64,000 bases of DNA from JAIBDK01 sp965261915 (GTDB taxonomy: Bacteria > Pseudomonadota > Gammaproteobacteria > Arenicellales > Poriferihabitantaceae). Every line of letters begins with the position of its first letter. Positions within the stretch are counted from its first letter, which is position 1. The notes below the pieces were generated by a model that was not told the origin of the DNA, did no database searches, and worked only from the letters and a program-made list of their open reading frames with translations. Below are positions 54,862-63,612 of this stretch, piece by piece. The position numbers and the translations under genes were made by a program. Where the stretch lies: positions 2,108,001-2,172,000 of the forward strand of contig CBDHDW010000013.1 of the NCBI GenBank assembly GCA_965261915.1, read 5' to 3'.

Positions 54862-55950
54862 ATGATTATCCATCGCGCCTTTATTCGTGAAGTACTGCAG
54901 ACCTGTGCAGCGGTAACGGCGATCCTGTATTCGATCTTTTTCGTCTCGCGGCTGGTTGGCTTCCTGAGTCAGGCCGCCGAAGGCGACATTCCCCTGGATG
55001 GCATTTTTCTCTTGCTGCTTTTGAAAATGCTGACCTATCTCGATATCATCGTTCCGCTGGTTCTGTTTTTATCGGTTCTGTTGGTAATGGGCCGTTGGAT
55101 ACGTGACAACGAGCTCACCGTAATCAATGCATGCGGAATCGGAATGGGTGAGTTCATCAAACCGGTATTAATCTTGTCACTGATCATGGGTGGCGCGGTT
55201 GGTACATTTTCGCTTTATCTCTCACCGCTGTCTGCCGAGGTGGGACAGTCCATCGAATTCAAGTATCGAAACCGATCAGACGCAACCGGCATCATTCCCG
55301 GTGTCTTTACGGAAATACGCGGCGGGCAAGGGGTCTATTTTGTTGAGTCTTACGATAACAAAACAGACACCTACCAAAATATATTTGTTTATGAGGATGG
55401 TGTTGAAGACGATGCTGTCGTGATATCCGCAGTCGGGTATAAAACCGTTGATGAAAAAACCAATGATGACTTTCTGGTGTTAAAGAATGGCTCCCAGTAC
55501 CGGGGAGATGCAGGGGATAGATCATATGAGTTTGTGAATTTCGAAACCTATGCCATTCGACTAAAACAGCAAGCCGCCAACAATATGAAGCTCGCCGCCA
55601 AGTCTATGCCAACGCACACATTGCTGGATGATCCCACGCCCAGAACCATTGGCGAATTTCATTGGCGATTCTCAAAGATTGCGATGTTGCCTGTGCTCAT
55701 GATTTTCGCGCTCAGCTTCTCTTCCATCACATACCGTAAAGCCCGATTTCCGGGTTTAATAACTGCGCTGCTGGTGTACTTCACCTATAGCAATGTGCTC
55801 GGCATGATGATTGCATTTATACGAAAAGAATCCGTACCGCCGCATCTATCAATGTGGTTTGTGAATTTCCTCTTCCTGGGCATTGCCATTTACACGTTCC
55901 GGCGGCGCAGCCAGAACAAGCGACTTTTGCCCTGGCTGGCTGCGCGATAA
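54862..55950 (+). CDS. lptF: LPS export permease LptF
   Basis: One of the two transmembrane subunits of the LptB2FG transporter that extracts LPS from the inner membrane. 362 residues, YjgP/YjgQ family: three N-terminal helices, a central periplasmic beta-jellyroll (about 120-260) and three C-terminal helices. IIHRAFIREVLQTCAAVTAI and NELTVINACGIGMGEFIKP are typical. Paired with lptG 19 bp downstream. Confidence 0.94.
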   Translation: MIIHRAFIREVLQTCAAVTAILYSIFFVSRLVGFLSQAAEGDIPLDGIFLLLLLKMLTYLDIIVPLVLFLSVLLVMGRWIRDNELTVINACGIGMGEFIKPVLILSLIMGGAVGTFSLYLSPLSAEVGQSIEFKYRNRSDATGIIPGVFTEIRGGQGVYFVESYDNKTDTYQNIFVYEDGVEDDAVVISAVGYKTVDEKTNDDFLVLKNGSQYRGDAGDRSYEFVNFETYAIRLKQQAANNMKLAAKSMPTHTLLDDPTPRTIGEFHWRFSKIAMLPVLMIFALSFSSITYRKARFPGLITALLVYFTYSNVLGMMIAFIRKESVPPHLSMWFVNFLFLGIAIYTFRRRSQNKRLLPWLAAR

Positions 55951-55969
55951 TGCAGGGTGAAACGCTAAG

Positions 55970-57037
55970 ATGAATATTTTCGACCGCTATCTTGGATCCA
56001 TAATTTTGCAGTACACCCTCCTGGTTATGACGGTATTGCTGGGATTGTTTACTTTTGTCGCCTTTCTTGATCAGTTATCCAGTATCGGCAAGGGCCATTA
56101 CGGATTAACAGACGCCATTCTGTATGTTCTTCTGATTATTCCCAGAATGATTTATGAGCTGTTTCCCATGGCGGCACTGCTTGGGACCATCATTGGGCTC
56201 TCCATGCTTGCGAACGATTCTGAACTCATCGTGATGCGCGCAAGCGGGGTGTCGATGTTACAAATCACATCGGCCGCGCTGAAAATGGGCGGGATTTTTG
56301 TGCTCGCTGCTATCCTGATCGGCGAACTGGTTTCACCCTATACCGAAACCCAGGCACAACGGGGACGTTCCGAAGCGCTTCAGGAAGACATCAAACAGGG
56401 CACCAATTTTGGCCTGTGGATGCGCGATGCCCAGACCTATGTGAATATTGATGAAGTCCTGCCCGATCTAACCCTGCTTCGTTTAAAAGTATATGAATTT
56501 GATCCGAATCGAAAACTGCGTTCGCTGGTTTCGGCAAATCGCGCCCGTTTCCAGGGTGACTATTGGCTTTTACATCGAGTTCGTCAAACGCTGGTGACAC
56601 CGGACGGCGGAGCAGAAAGGGTCATTACCAAAACGGCGAAATGGGAATCTCGCGTTAATCCGCAAATTCTGTCGGTATTTCTGATTAAACCCGACCAGCT
56701 GTCATTTCTACAGCTCAGCAACTACATCAGCCACCTTAACGATAACCAGCAGAAAACGGCACCTTACGAGTTGGCATTCTGGAATAAAATCATGCTGCCT
56801 TTATCAACCGCCGTCATGGTAATTCTGGCCATTCCCTTTGTTTTCACCAATGTTCGGTCAGGTGCATTAGGTCGGAACCTGTTTATTGGCATCATGCTGG
56901 GAATCGGCTTTTACGTGGTCAATAAGGGCTTCGGCTACGTCGTACTCGCGACCGGTTTATCGCCATTGGTGGGTGCCACCGTGCCTGTGTTAGCATTTTT
57001 GGGGCTGGCTCTGGTTATGATTCGAAGGCTCGAATAG
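55970..57037 (+). CDS. lptG: LPS export permease LptG
   Basis: Partner of LptF in LPS extraction. 355 residues with the same topology: FDRYLGSIILQYTLLVMTVL, the ELFPMAALLGTIIGLSMLA segment, SELIVMRASGVSMLQI coupling-helix region, periplasmic jellyroll and C-terminal helices. Shows a Gram-negative cell envelope with LPS. Confidence 0.94.
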   Translation: MNIFDRYLGSIILQYTLLVMTVLLGLFTFVAFLDQLSSIGKGHYGLTDAILYVLLIIPRMIYELFPMAALLGTIIGLSMLANDSELIVMRASGVSMLQITSAALKMGGIFVLAAILIGELVSPYTETQAQRGRSEALQEDIKQGTNFGLWMRDAQTYVNIDEVLPDLTLLRLKVYEFDPNRKLRSLVSANRARFQGDYWLLHRVRQTLVTPDGGAERVITKTAKWESRVNPQILSVFLIKPDQLSFLQLSNYISHLNDNQQKTAPYELAFWNKIMLPLSTAVMVILAIPFVFTNVRSGALGRNLFIGIMLGIGFYVVNKGFGYVVLATGLSPLVGATVPVLAFLGLALVMIRRLE

Positions 57038-57099
57038 GTTGGCTGGTAGTCGAGTTATTTTTTCAGATTTTTAATTATGGATTATTACGAGAATTTTAA

Positions 57100-57990
57100 A
57101 TGAGTAAAGCGAAAGTATCTTTTATTGGGCTTGGTGTAATGGGATATCCCATGGCCGGGCATCTGGCAAGCAATGGTTTCGATGTCTGCGTCTACAACCG
57201 CACAACAGAGAAAGCCGAAAAGTGGGTTGAACAGCACGGCGGCAGTTTCGCCGAAACGCCGAAACTGGCTGCGGAAAATGCTGATTTCGTATTTTGTTGT
57301 GTAGGGAATGATGATGACTTGCGAAGCGTCACAAACGGAGATAATGGCGCATTTCACGGCATCCAGGCTGGAGCCGTTTTTATCGATCACACGACCGCTT
57401 CGGCGAATATCGCACGCGAACTCTACGCAGAAGCCAAGAGCAAGGGTTTTGACTTTCTCGATGCCCCGGTTTCAGGCGGTCAGGCTGGAGCTGAAAATGG
57501 GGTACTAACCGTTATGATTGGAGGTGAGCAATCTGTTTTCGAGAAAAGCCAGCCCCTTATCGACAGTTTTTCACAAGCGGCGTTATTGATGGGCGATGCC
57601 GGCAGCGGCCAGCTTACTAAAATGGTCAACCAGATTTGCATCGCAGGTCTGGTGCAGGGCTTGTCCGAAGGTTTGGCGTTCGGGGTTAATGCCGGACTCG
57701 ATGGCATGGAAGTTTTCGACGTCATTTCCAGAGGCGCTGCCGGATCGTGGCAAATGCTGAATCGACACGAAACCATGTTGAACAATGAATTCGAGTTTGG
57801 TTTTGCGGTGGACTGGATGCGCAAGGATTTAAGGCTATGCATGGATGAAGCGGCGCGCAACGGTTCAAATTTGCCGGTAACCGAAATTGTTGACGGCTAT
57901 TACAGTGAAGTGCAGGCGAATGGTGGAAACCGTTACGACACTTCCAGTCTGGTAACCCGATTACACCGAAAAAATCTCGCCGATAATTAA
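57100..57990 (+). CDS. Beta-hydroxyacid dehydrogenase family NAD(P) oxidoreductase
   Basis: 296 residues of the 3-hydroxyisobutyrate/tartronate semialdehyde reductase family. Dinucleotide loop KVSFIGLGVMGYPMAGHLA, NRT motif (YNRTTEKAEKW) that favours NADPH, substrate motif DFLDAPVSGGQAGAENG, catalytic lysine in GQLTKMVNQICIAG, and KDLRL (WMRKDLRLCMDEA). Exact substrate uncertain. Forms a pair with the HAD gene downstream. Confidence 0.88.
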   Translation: MSKAKVSFIGLGVMGYPMAGHLASNGFDVCVYNRTTEKAEKWVEQHGGSFAETPKLAAENADFVFCCVGNDDDLRSVTNGDNGAFHGIQAGAVFIDHTTASANIARELYAEAKSKGFDFLDAPVSGGQAGAENGVLTVMIGGEQSVFEKSQPLIDSFSQAALLMGDAGSGQLTKMVNQICIAGLVQGLSEGLAFGVNAGLDGMEVFDVISRGAAGSWQMLNRHETMLNNEFEFGFAVDWMRKDLRLCMDEAARNGSNLPVTEIVDGYYSEVQANGGNRYDTSSLVTRLHRKNLADN

Positions 57991-57996
57991 CGCTGA

Positions 57997-58614
57997 ATGG
58001 CGCTCAGTTATATGGCGCAAATCACCCACATCGTGTTCGACCTCGGCGGTGTCCTGGTCGAACTCGATGGCCAACCCATCAAGAATAGCTGGCTATCTGA
58101 AGAACAAGATCACGAACAGAACTGGCAGCAATGGCTACACTCGCCTCTGGTTCAGGATTTCGACAGCGGCAAAATTGAACCCGAAGACTTCGCCGACCAA
58201 CTAATCGAAGCGCTTCAATTACAAACCACAAAAACCGAGTTTATCGACTGGATAACCGACTGGCCGAAGGACTTCTTTCCCGACGCCCTCGAACTGCTCA
58301 GCAGCCTGAGAGAACAATACACACTCGGTATTTTTTCCAATATCACGTCGTTACACTGGCCCAGATACTACAATCAGCTCAAATCGCAAAACGTAATACA
58401 GCATTACTTTGCCTCATTCGAGATGGGATTAGCCAAACCTGAAACAGCGGCATTCAAACACATTATCACGCAGATGGGCGTACCCGCCGAGCAGATTCTG
58501 TTTCTTGACGACAATGCCGTAAATGTAAACGCCGCCCTTTCCGTAGGGCTAAATTCAAAATGTGTGAACGGTACAAGAGATGCAAAAGCAGCGATTAATG
58601 GAATAAATGACTAA
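57997..58614 (+). CDS. HAD-superfamily hydrolase
   Basis: 205 residues; ATG 58012 is an equally possible start. HAD motifs: I, THIVFDLGGVLVELDG (nucleophile Asp; the second catalytic Asp is replaced by Gly, as in some HAD-IA members); II, GIFSNITSLHW; III, MGLAKPETAAFKHI (Lys); IV, ILFLDDNAVNVNAA. Resembles YihX/haloacid-dehalogenase-like phosphatases, substrate unknown. Last conventional gene before the cassette region. Confidence 0.85.
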   Translation: MALSYMAQITHIVFDLGGVLVELDGQPIKNSWLSEEQDHEQNWQQWLHSPLVQDFDSGKIEPEDFADQLIEALQLQTTKTEFIDWITDWPKDFFPDALELLSSLREQYTLGIFSNITSLHWPRYYNQLKSQNVIQHYFASFEMGLAKPETAAFKHIITQMGVPAEQILFLDDNAVNVNAALSVGLNSKCVNGTRDAKAAINGIND

Positions 58615-58742
58615 CAATGGTTCGATAGGAAGTCCGTGTATATTGCGACCGGCGCCTATCACAATCTCCCCGGTCTCAAATAACCTCAATATTCTCTTTT
58701 AGATCAGCCAGATAAAACCCAAATTAGGATTTGACCAGGCGT

Positions 58743-58780
58743 GATATACGAACGAAGATATACGCCCCCGTTCGTATATC
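58743..58780. repeat. 12-bp inverted repeat before the cassette region
   Basis: GATATACGAACG (58743-58754) and CGTTCGTATATC (58769-58780) are perfect inverted copies separated by 14 bp that again include GATATACG. The 223-bp stretch 58615-58837 has no other recognisable content. Could be an operator, a terminator-like hairpin or an element end. Confidence 0.5.
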
Positions 58781-58837
58781 AATCGTGATAAACTATTGCA
58801 ACACACACTAACGCCTTGATAAGGGAGGAAGAAGCCT

Positions 58838-58903
58838 ATGTATTGTCCAAACACCCCCGATATATTTACGACCACCGTAATATACGACGAGACCTTTGCA
58901 TAA
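58838..58903 (+). CDS. Short frame ended by MITE insertion
   Basis: ATG 58838 has a strong ribosome-binding site (AGGGAGGA at 58822). Its 21 codons end in ETFA-stop, the last four codons and stop being MITE sequence. Before the insertion the frame would have run to about 36 codons. Function unknown; may be a leader peptide or chance. Confidence 0.3.
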   Translation: MYCPNTPDIFTTTVIYDETFA

Positions 58904-59037
58904 TTCAAAATGTTGGCAGAAGAGAGATTAAACCTGTTCCTATTGCAACAAAAATGTCGTTTTTAACGAGCTAATGACCGGTTTTTAACGAAGAATCAGA
59001 AATCTTTTATCGCCAATCCGATTTATGCAAAGGTCTC
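58889..59037. mobile_element. 149-bp MITE, copy A
   Basis: Ends GAGACCTTTGCATAA (58889) and TTATGCAAAGGTCTC (ending 59037) are perfect 15-bp inverted repeats. Target duplication ACGAC at 58884-58888 and 59038-59042. Without the MITE the target reads ACGACACGTGTCGT, a perfect 14-bp palindrome. No coding capacity. Copy B is at 59290. Confidence 0.92.
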
Positions 59038-59106
59038 ACGACACGTGTCGTAGAAGAAACTGTTATACTTTAAAAACCAATCACCAGAAAATGAGGAGAT
59101 AAACAG

Positions 59107-59304
59107 ATGACTCAACTCGTAATCGGTATTGAAATGATAATTGAAGATTCCAAGAATAAAGTAACTCTACATTCAGTAAAAGATTCTCAAGAAGTGGATG
59201 TTACTGATAAATTTTTGATATACTGCAAAATAAATTCTTTGCCTCTCGAAAGTCAAGCAGAAATAGAAGGTGCGGCAATAAAATTTTCTAAGACCTTTGC
59301 ATAA
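59107..59304 (+). CDS. Small hypothetical cassette protein
   Basis: 65 residues, start preceded by GAGGAG. Mostly beta-forming sequence (TQLVIGIEMIIEDSKNKVTL) with an acidic character; no family recognised. Its natural end was FSEA-stop; MITE copy B, inserted in the serine codon region, changed this to FSKTFA-stop, so the protein is almost unaffected. Followed by an attC-like site at 59476, as expected of an integron cassette. Confidence 0.65.
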   Translation: MTQLVIGIEMIIEDSKNKVTLHSVKDSQEVDVTDKFLIYCKINSLPLESQAEIEGAAIKFSKTFA

Positions 59305-59438
59305 TTCAAAATGTTGGCAGAAGAGAGATTAAACCTGTTCCTATTGCGACAAAAATGTCGTTTTTAACAAGCTAATGATCGGTTTTTAACGAAAAATCAG
59401 AAACCTTTTATCGCTAATCCGATTTATGCAAAGGTCTC
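59290..59438. mobile_element. 149-bp MITE, copy B
   Basis: Same length and over 90% identical to copy A. First base is A instead of G; the right end is GGTCTC. Target duplication TTTCT at 59285-59289 and 59439-59443. Inserted at the 3' end of the 59107 gene. Confidence 0.92.
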
Positions 59439-59475
59439 TTTCTGAAGCTTAAGTCAGACTATCTTCCATAATAAA

Positions 59476-59541
59476 GTATAACAAGGCAATAAACTTCGCC
59501 GCACTGTCGCTACGCGTCGGTCGGTTATTGTGACGTTATGT
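59476..59541 (+). other. attC-like recombination site 1
   Basis: Begins GTATAACAAGGCAATAAACT and ends GGTTATTGTGACGTTATGT. CAATAA in the left half pairs with TTATTG in the right half, flanked by R-box-like TATAAC and GTTATGT. 66 bp, normal attC size. The same layout recurs at 59923, which supports an integron cassette array. Confidence 0.75.
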
Positions 59542-59564
59542 GTCTTAAGTTATAAGTATTAACC

Positions 59565-59928
59565 ATGGCAGATGTAGAACTATTGGGCGATAATGATTTT
59601 TTGGGAAAGGCTGCGAATGCTAAGAATAGCGGGAAAGAAGCCATGAAACCTGGAAATTTCGATGAAGCCTGGAAACAATTTCATATTCAAAAAGAAAACT
59701 ATTTACCCCTGCTGAGTAGTTACAAGAGAAGTTAAAAAAACTAAAGATTATCTTTCTGGGAGAGGTTGTTATGGTTACGGTTACGGCGCTGGTTTTGCTA
59801 AGGCGTTTTTAGAAATAACAAACAACGATCCTGAAGTCATTAAAGCGTTGAGAGAACAGCAGGCATTGTACTTAGAAAAAACAGGAAAAAATAATGGCAA
59901 ACTGGAGCGGATTTTAGATGGTTTATAA
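59565..59928 (+). pseudogene. Cassette gene broken by a frameshift
   Basis: ATG 59565 opens 56 codons (ADVELLGDNDFLGKAANAKN ... NFDEAWKQFHIQKENY) that stop at 59735. The next frame then continues as VTREVKKTKDYLSGRG, a glycine/tyrosine-rich CYGYGYGAGFAKAFLEI and TNNDPEVIKALREQQALYL to a stop at 59928, inside the first attC box. Both parts together would give about 120 residues. No family recognised. Probably one cassette gene with a single-base indel near 59725-59740. Confidence 0.6.
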
Positions 59929-60006
59929 CAAGGCAATAAACTTCGTTTTTTCGCTATCGAGAAAAACCGCACCCGCTAAAGCGGGGCGGTTATTGCGACG
60001 TTAGGC
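59923..60006 (+). other. attC-like recombination site 2
   Basis: TTATAACAAGGCAATAAACT at the left and GGTTATTGCGACGTTAGGC at the right, the latter ending in a canonical R' box GTTAGGC (GTTRRRY). The arms pair through CAATAA/TTATTG. The centre holds GTTTTTTCG/CGAGAAAAAC. 84 bp. Directly follows one cassette frame and precedes the next, as in integrons. Confidence 0.8.
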
Positions 60007-60024
60007 ACTTTAGGAGGAGAGTAT

Positions 60025-60630
60025 ATGCCAGTTAGAACTTTTGATTTCTGCGCTCTACAGTTCTTGAATCAATGGCTAGAAAAAGAAGAAAGTTACTGCG
60101 ATTTACTAGCATCAACAGACATAGAAGATCAAAGGCGCGCACTTTTTAAGGCCGGTGGGCATTTCCGCGTTGCTCGTAATTTACCTACAGCATTCGAAGC
60201 AAATGGTAGGTATCAGTCTATCCTTGAAGTCCTCAACAAGATAGGTGACGTAAATTTAGATAATGTGGTGGATGTCGTGGGCGAGGTGCAGGAGCAGATA
60301 TCAGGTCACTATGGAGGGAGAAATGTTCTCTCTGCAACTACAAAATTTTTATGGCTCAAAGTTAAAAGCCCTATTCGCATTTACGATCAACAAGCCCATA
60401 AAGCCCTCGATACTGAGGATAAAGATTTCATATCTTTTAATGAAGCCTTCACTGATCGGTATGATAAGTGTGAGGAAAAAATTAAAGAGGCATGCTCTAA
60501 CTTGAAAAGTATTCTATCTTATTCAGTGCGCCCAGATATGAAGCATGAAGAGCTTGCTAAGCTAGTGTCTGAGCCGTGGTTTCGTGAGCGTGTTCTAGAT
60601 ATTTATTTATGGAATCAGGGTTCAACCTAA
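60025..60630 (+). CDS. Hypothetical cassette-encoded protein, 201 residues
   Basis: Start preceded by AGGAGAG. Soluble, largely helical, no signal or membrane segment. Distinctive region: GRYQSILEVLNKIGDVN, then NVLSATTKFLWLKVKSPIRI with YDQQAHKAL. I recall no named family; the segment SATTKFLW...IYD.....AL is reminiscent of small proteins common in mobile cassettes. It starts 19 bp after attC site 2, so it is the next cassette gene. Its stop is followed by CCTAACAAG, a possible start of a further, incomplete attC. Confidence 0.7.
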   Translation: MPVRTFDFCALQFLNQWLEKEESYCDLLASTDIEDQRRALFKAGGHFRVARNLPTAFEANGRYQSILEVLNKIGDVNLDNVVDVVGEVQEQISGHYGGRNVLSATTKFLWLKVKSPIRIYDQQAHKALDTEDKDFISFNEAFTDRYDKCEEKIKEACSNLKSILSYSVRPDMKHEELAKLVSEPWFRERVLDIYLWNQGST

Positions 60631-60696
60631 CAAGTTGCCAAGCATCGTTTCGGCGCAAAAATACGCGCCTCCACTGGATAGTCAAAGGAGATAACC

Positions 60697-60816
60697 ATGC
60701 GAGCACTTTTTAGATTAATGACTGTACTGGTGGCCGTGCCGCTCATGATCCTAAACACGCTCAGTGGTGTTGTTTCGGGTATATGGCTTGCGGTTTCAGA
60801 TGAATGGGGTACATAG
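60697..60816 (+). CDS. Small membrane protein of a partial cassette
   Basis: 39 residues with one or two hydrophobic helices (MRALFRLMTVLVAVPLMILN, then TLSGVVSGIWLAV). AAAGGAG precedes the ATG. It ends at a TAG 4 bp before the IS1380 border, so the insertion did not itself truncate it, although longer relatives may exist. No function assigned. Confidence 0.5.
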   Translation: MRALFRLMTVLVAVPLMILNTLSGVVSGIWLAVSDEWGT

Positions 60817-60820
60817 GTAC

Positions 60821-62483
60821 CCCCAATCCCCAGATAGAAATCTCTTAAACGCAGGAAGCCTTGGCTGTATAATGGTTTGCTCTTAAACCCACCATCACCC
60901 AATGGGTGCACAGCTCAAGGCTGATGACTATTCTACCCTACAAACTCGATACAACGAACGATTTACTCACCTCTCGTGCCGGTTTATTGGCGATTGCTCA
61001 ACTAATGGACTCCCTGAACCTGTCTGAGCGAATCGACAAGCACTTCCCCCAGCCTAAAAGCAATCGTGGGTATAAGCCCTCGGAGTTCATCAAGACCCTC
61101 ATCCTGATGCAGCATGAAGGCAGTTTTCACCTGGATGAGGTTCGCCACCTTCAGGATGATGAAGCACTGCGCACCGTGCTGGATCTCAAGAAACTTCCCC
61201 AGGCGACCACGATTGGAGATTGGCTCAGGCGAATGGGAAGCCAGCCGCAAATCCAGGCTGCCTGGGTAAAGGTGAATAAAGCCTTATTGAAGGTAGCCTT
61301 GCATCGCTGTAAGGAAGTCACACTGGACATTGATGCCACTGAAATTGTTGCCCATAAAGCGGGTGCACGGTGGACTTACAACAAGCACAAGGGCTTTATG
61401 CCGATGGTGGGGCATATTGCGGAAACCGGGCAGATCGTGGCCGTGGATTTCCGTCACGGCAATGTGCCGCCAGCGAAAGATAATAAGCCGTTTATCCAGC
61501 AATGCCAGCAGTCGCTCCCGGAAGACTGTACCGTGAAGGCGTTGCGTATTGATGCCGCCGGCTACCAAACAAAAGTCATTGAGTATTGTGATAAGCAGGG
61601 TATCGAGTATGCCATTCGCGCCAAGACCAGCGCCGCACTGCGCGCGCAGATAGCAGCGGCAAGCGCTTCGGACTGGCCGCCTTTGCTGGATAAAAAAGAC
61701 AAAGCGGTCAATGGTCAGGATACCTACCGCACCAGTTTCTGCATCGGTGAGTATGAAAAACCCTTCACCCTTATCATTCAGAGAACAGCCGTTACCGGCC
61801 AGGCGAGTCTGGATTTAGATGCATCAGATAATTCAGAAGATAGCTCAGAAAACAGTTCAGAGGAAATAAACTCAGGTGCTTATATTTATCGTGCGATTGC
61901 CACTAATCGGGATAGCCTTAGCGATAGCGAGATTGTTCACTGGTACAATCAACGTGCCGAGGATAGCGAGAACCGGATTAAGGAACTGAAGCGGGATTTT
62001 GGCGGTGACACCCTGCCGTGTTCAGATTTTGCTGCCAATGTGCTGTACTTTTTAATCTCCGCACTCTCCTACAATCTATGTGCCCTCATGCGTCAGTTGC
62101 TGCCGGGGGAGTTGTCCCAGCATCGTGCGATAACACTGCGCTGGCGGCTGTACGCCATCGCGGCAAAAGTGGTCAGGACGGGACGTCAACTCTTGGTAAA
62201 AATGCGGGAAAACCACCGACGACTACTGGAACGAGTGCTGCTGGCACTGAAGGAGTTTGAAGCGCCGCCCATTTAACCCGACATAGAACAAGAATAACGG
62301 CTTCTGCAGGACAGGTGCGTCAAAAATAGCCGATTTAGCACTGATAATGCACCGAACAGCGGTTTTTGAGTAAACCTCTCGGCACTAGCTACCATAATTT
62401 GCTGTAATGGCCAGCCACAAGGCTTGAAAGAGGGATTCACCGAGCCCTGAAGCGCTGATGCTACTCTATCTGGGGATTTGGGG
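60821..62483 (+). mobile_element. IS1380-family element
   Basis: About 1663 bp. Ends CCCCAATCCCCAGATAG (60821) and CTATCTGGGGATTTGGGG (ending 62483) are imperfect inverted repeats. A 4-bp target duplication GTAC is seen at 60817-60820 and 62484-62487. Size, end type and duplication are those of IS1380. Confidence 0.9.
60924..62276 (+). CDS. IS1380 transposase
   Basis: 450 residues from ATG 60924 (MTILPYKLDTTNDLLTSRAG); a GTG six codons upstream is also in frame. DDE transposase: LDIDATEIVAHKAGARWTYN (D), LRIDAAGYQTKVIEYC (D) and NQRAEDSENRIKELKRDFGG (E). Intact frame. A Ser/Asp/Glu-rich loop near residue 300 (LDASDNSEDSSENSSEE) is a low-complexity feature. Confidence 0.93.
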   Translation: MTILPYKLDTTNDLLTSRAGLLAIAQLMDSLNLSERIDKHFPQPKSNRGYKPSEFIKTLILMQHEGSFHLDEVRHLQDDEALRTVLDLKKLPQATTIGDWLRRMGSQPQIQAAWVKVNKALLKVALHRCKEVTLDIDATEIVAHKAGARWTYNKHKGFMPMVGHIAETGQIVAVDFRHGNVPPAKDNKPFIQQCQQSLPEDCTVKALRIDAAGYQTKVIEYCDKQGIEYAIRAKTSAALRAQIAAASASDWPPLLDKKDKAVNGQDTYRTSFCIGEYEKPFTLIIQRTAVTGQASLDLDASDNSEDSSENSSEEINSGAYIYRAIATNRDSLSDSEIVHWYNQRAEDSENRIKELKRDFGGDTLPCSDFAANVLYFLISALSYNLCALMRQLLPGELSQHRAITLRWRLYAIAAKVVRTGRQLLVKMRENHRRLLERVLLALKEFEAPPI

Positions 62484-62735
62484 GTACAAGTATTGTGGTC
62501 TTAGCCTAAATTATGCTGTACAGTGTTGCCCCTTATCATGCGAAAAACCCTCTTATAAATGGCGTTCATGCCATCTATTTAAGTGGGCAAACGGGTGGTT
62601 GTTAAAATGAATATCCTGATGCAACAATCCCGTAATTACCACCATGCTCCACACAGGAAAAATAACATAATTAACAATAATCTATTCCATATTTTATCAA
62701 TATGATGGAAAGATCTTATTATTTGGAAAACCACG

Positions 62736-63612
62736 ATGATTAATCGACTTACAAAACGTATTGTGGAGTTTTGGTTGCGTAAATACAGCAAACGAAAAGT
62801 CACCCCCCCCCCCCCCCCCCAGTGTTCGTGCTGTTTTCCTCGGAGATACGGTGAGCACCGATGTTATTCTACACGGGCTTTATGAGCGTTTTGAGATTGA
62901 TGCTTTAACGCGTTATGTATTTCCGAGCTTGCCACATAATTCCAATTGTCTAGATATTGGTGCGAATATTGGAAATCACACAAACGCATTCAGCCCATAT
63001 TTCGTGACCGTTTATTCGTTTGAGCCAAATCCAGTTGTTCAGCTAATCTTACGCGCAAATACAATGGGTCGAAATGTTCAGGTCATTGAACATGGCTTAT
63101 CAAATCAAAAGGCTGAACTCCCATTCGAGCAATGCTTTGCAAATCTAGGGGCTTCGCGGATCACAGACCAAAAGATCGCAGGGGGACAATCAATTCGGGT
63201 TGAACGTTTAGATGATATAGCGGCAAATCTTGGCATAAAAAATGTAAGTTTTATCAAAGTTGACGTTGAAGGGCACGAACAACAGGTATTTGAGGGCGGT
63301 ATCAGTTTTTTGAAACGCGAACAGCCCGTGATTGCGATGGAAAGCCTGTACAAAGCAAACCCCGAAACTGGAAAACTAATAATGCATACGCTTGTCAATG
63401 CGGGATATTCTCATTTCTATGAATTGGTTCCCAGGGCCAATATCCTAAGGCAGCTTTCTTCCACACCATTCGATATCAACAAGTGGCCGTTCCGGTATTT
63501 CCTACCAACGAATTGGCGAAGAGCACTGATACTGCGTAGAATTGAAACATTAGGAGGAAAAGACAACCCTTTGGTAATAGTGTCCTGCGAGGCATTACCT
63601 GCCTCCGAATAA
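62736..63612 (+). CDS. FkbM-family methyltransferase with an internal C18 tract
   Basis: SAM-dependent methyltransferase of the FkbM type. From ATG 62736 the frame reads INRLTKRIVEFWLRKYSKRK and enters 18 C at 62803-62820; the methyltransferase domain then continues in a different frame (SVRAVFLGDTVSTD; CLDIGANIGNHTNAFSPYF; VYSFEPNPVVQLILRAN; FIKVDVEGHEQQVFEGG). Loss of one C or gain of two would join both parts. A TTG at 62761 gives an alternative in-frame start. FkbM enzymes often methylate sugars of surface glycans. Either a phase-variable gene in its off state or a length error in the homopolymer. Confidence 0.8.
62803..62820 (+). repeat. C18 homopolymer in coding sequence
   Basis: Eighteen consecutive C within the FkbM gene, far longer than any other homopolymer in the window. 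Such tracts mutate by slipped-strand mispairing and drive phase variation in other bacteria. Sequencing or assembly length error is possible. Confidence 0.9.
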
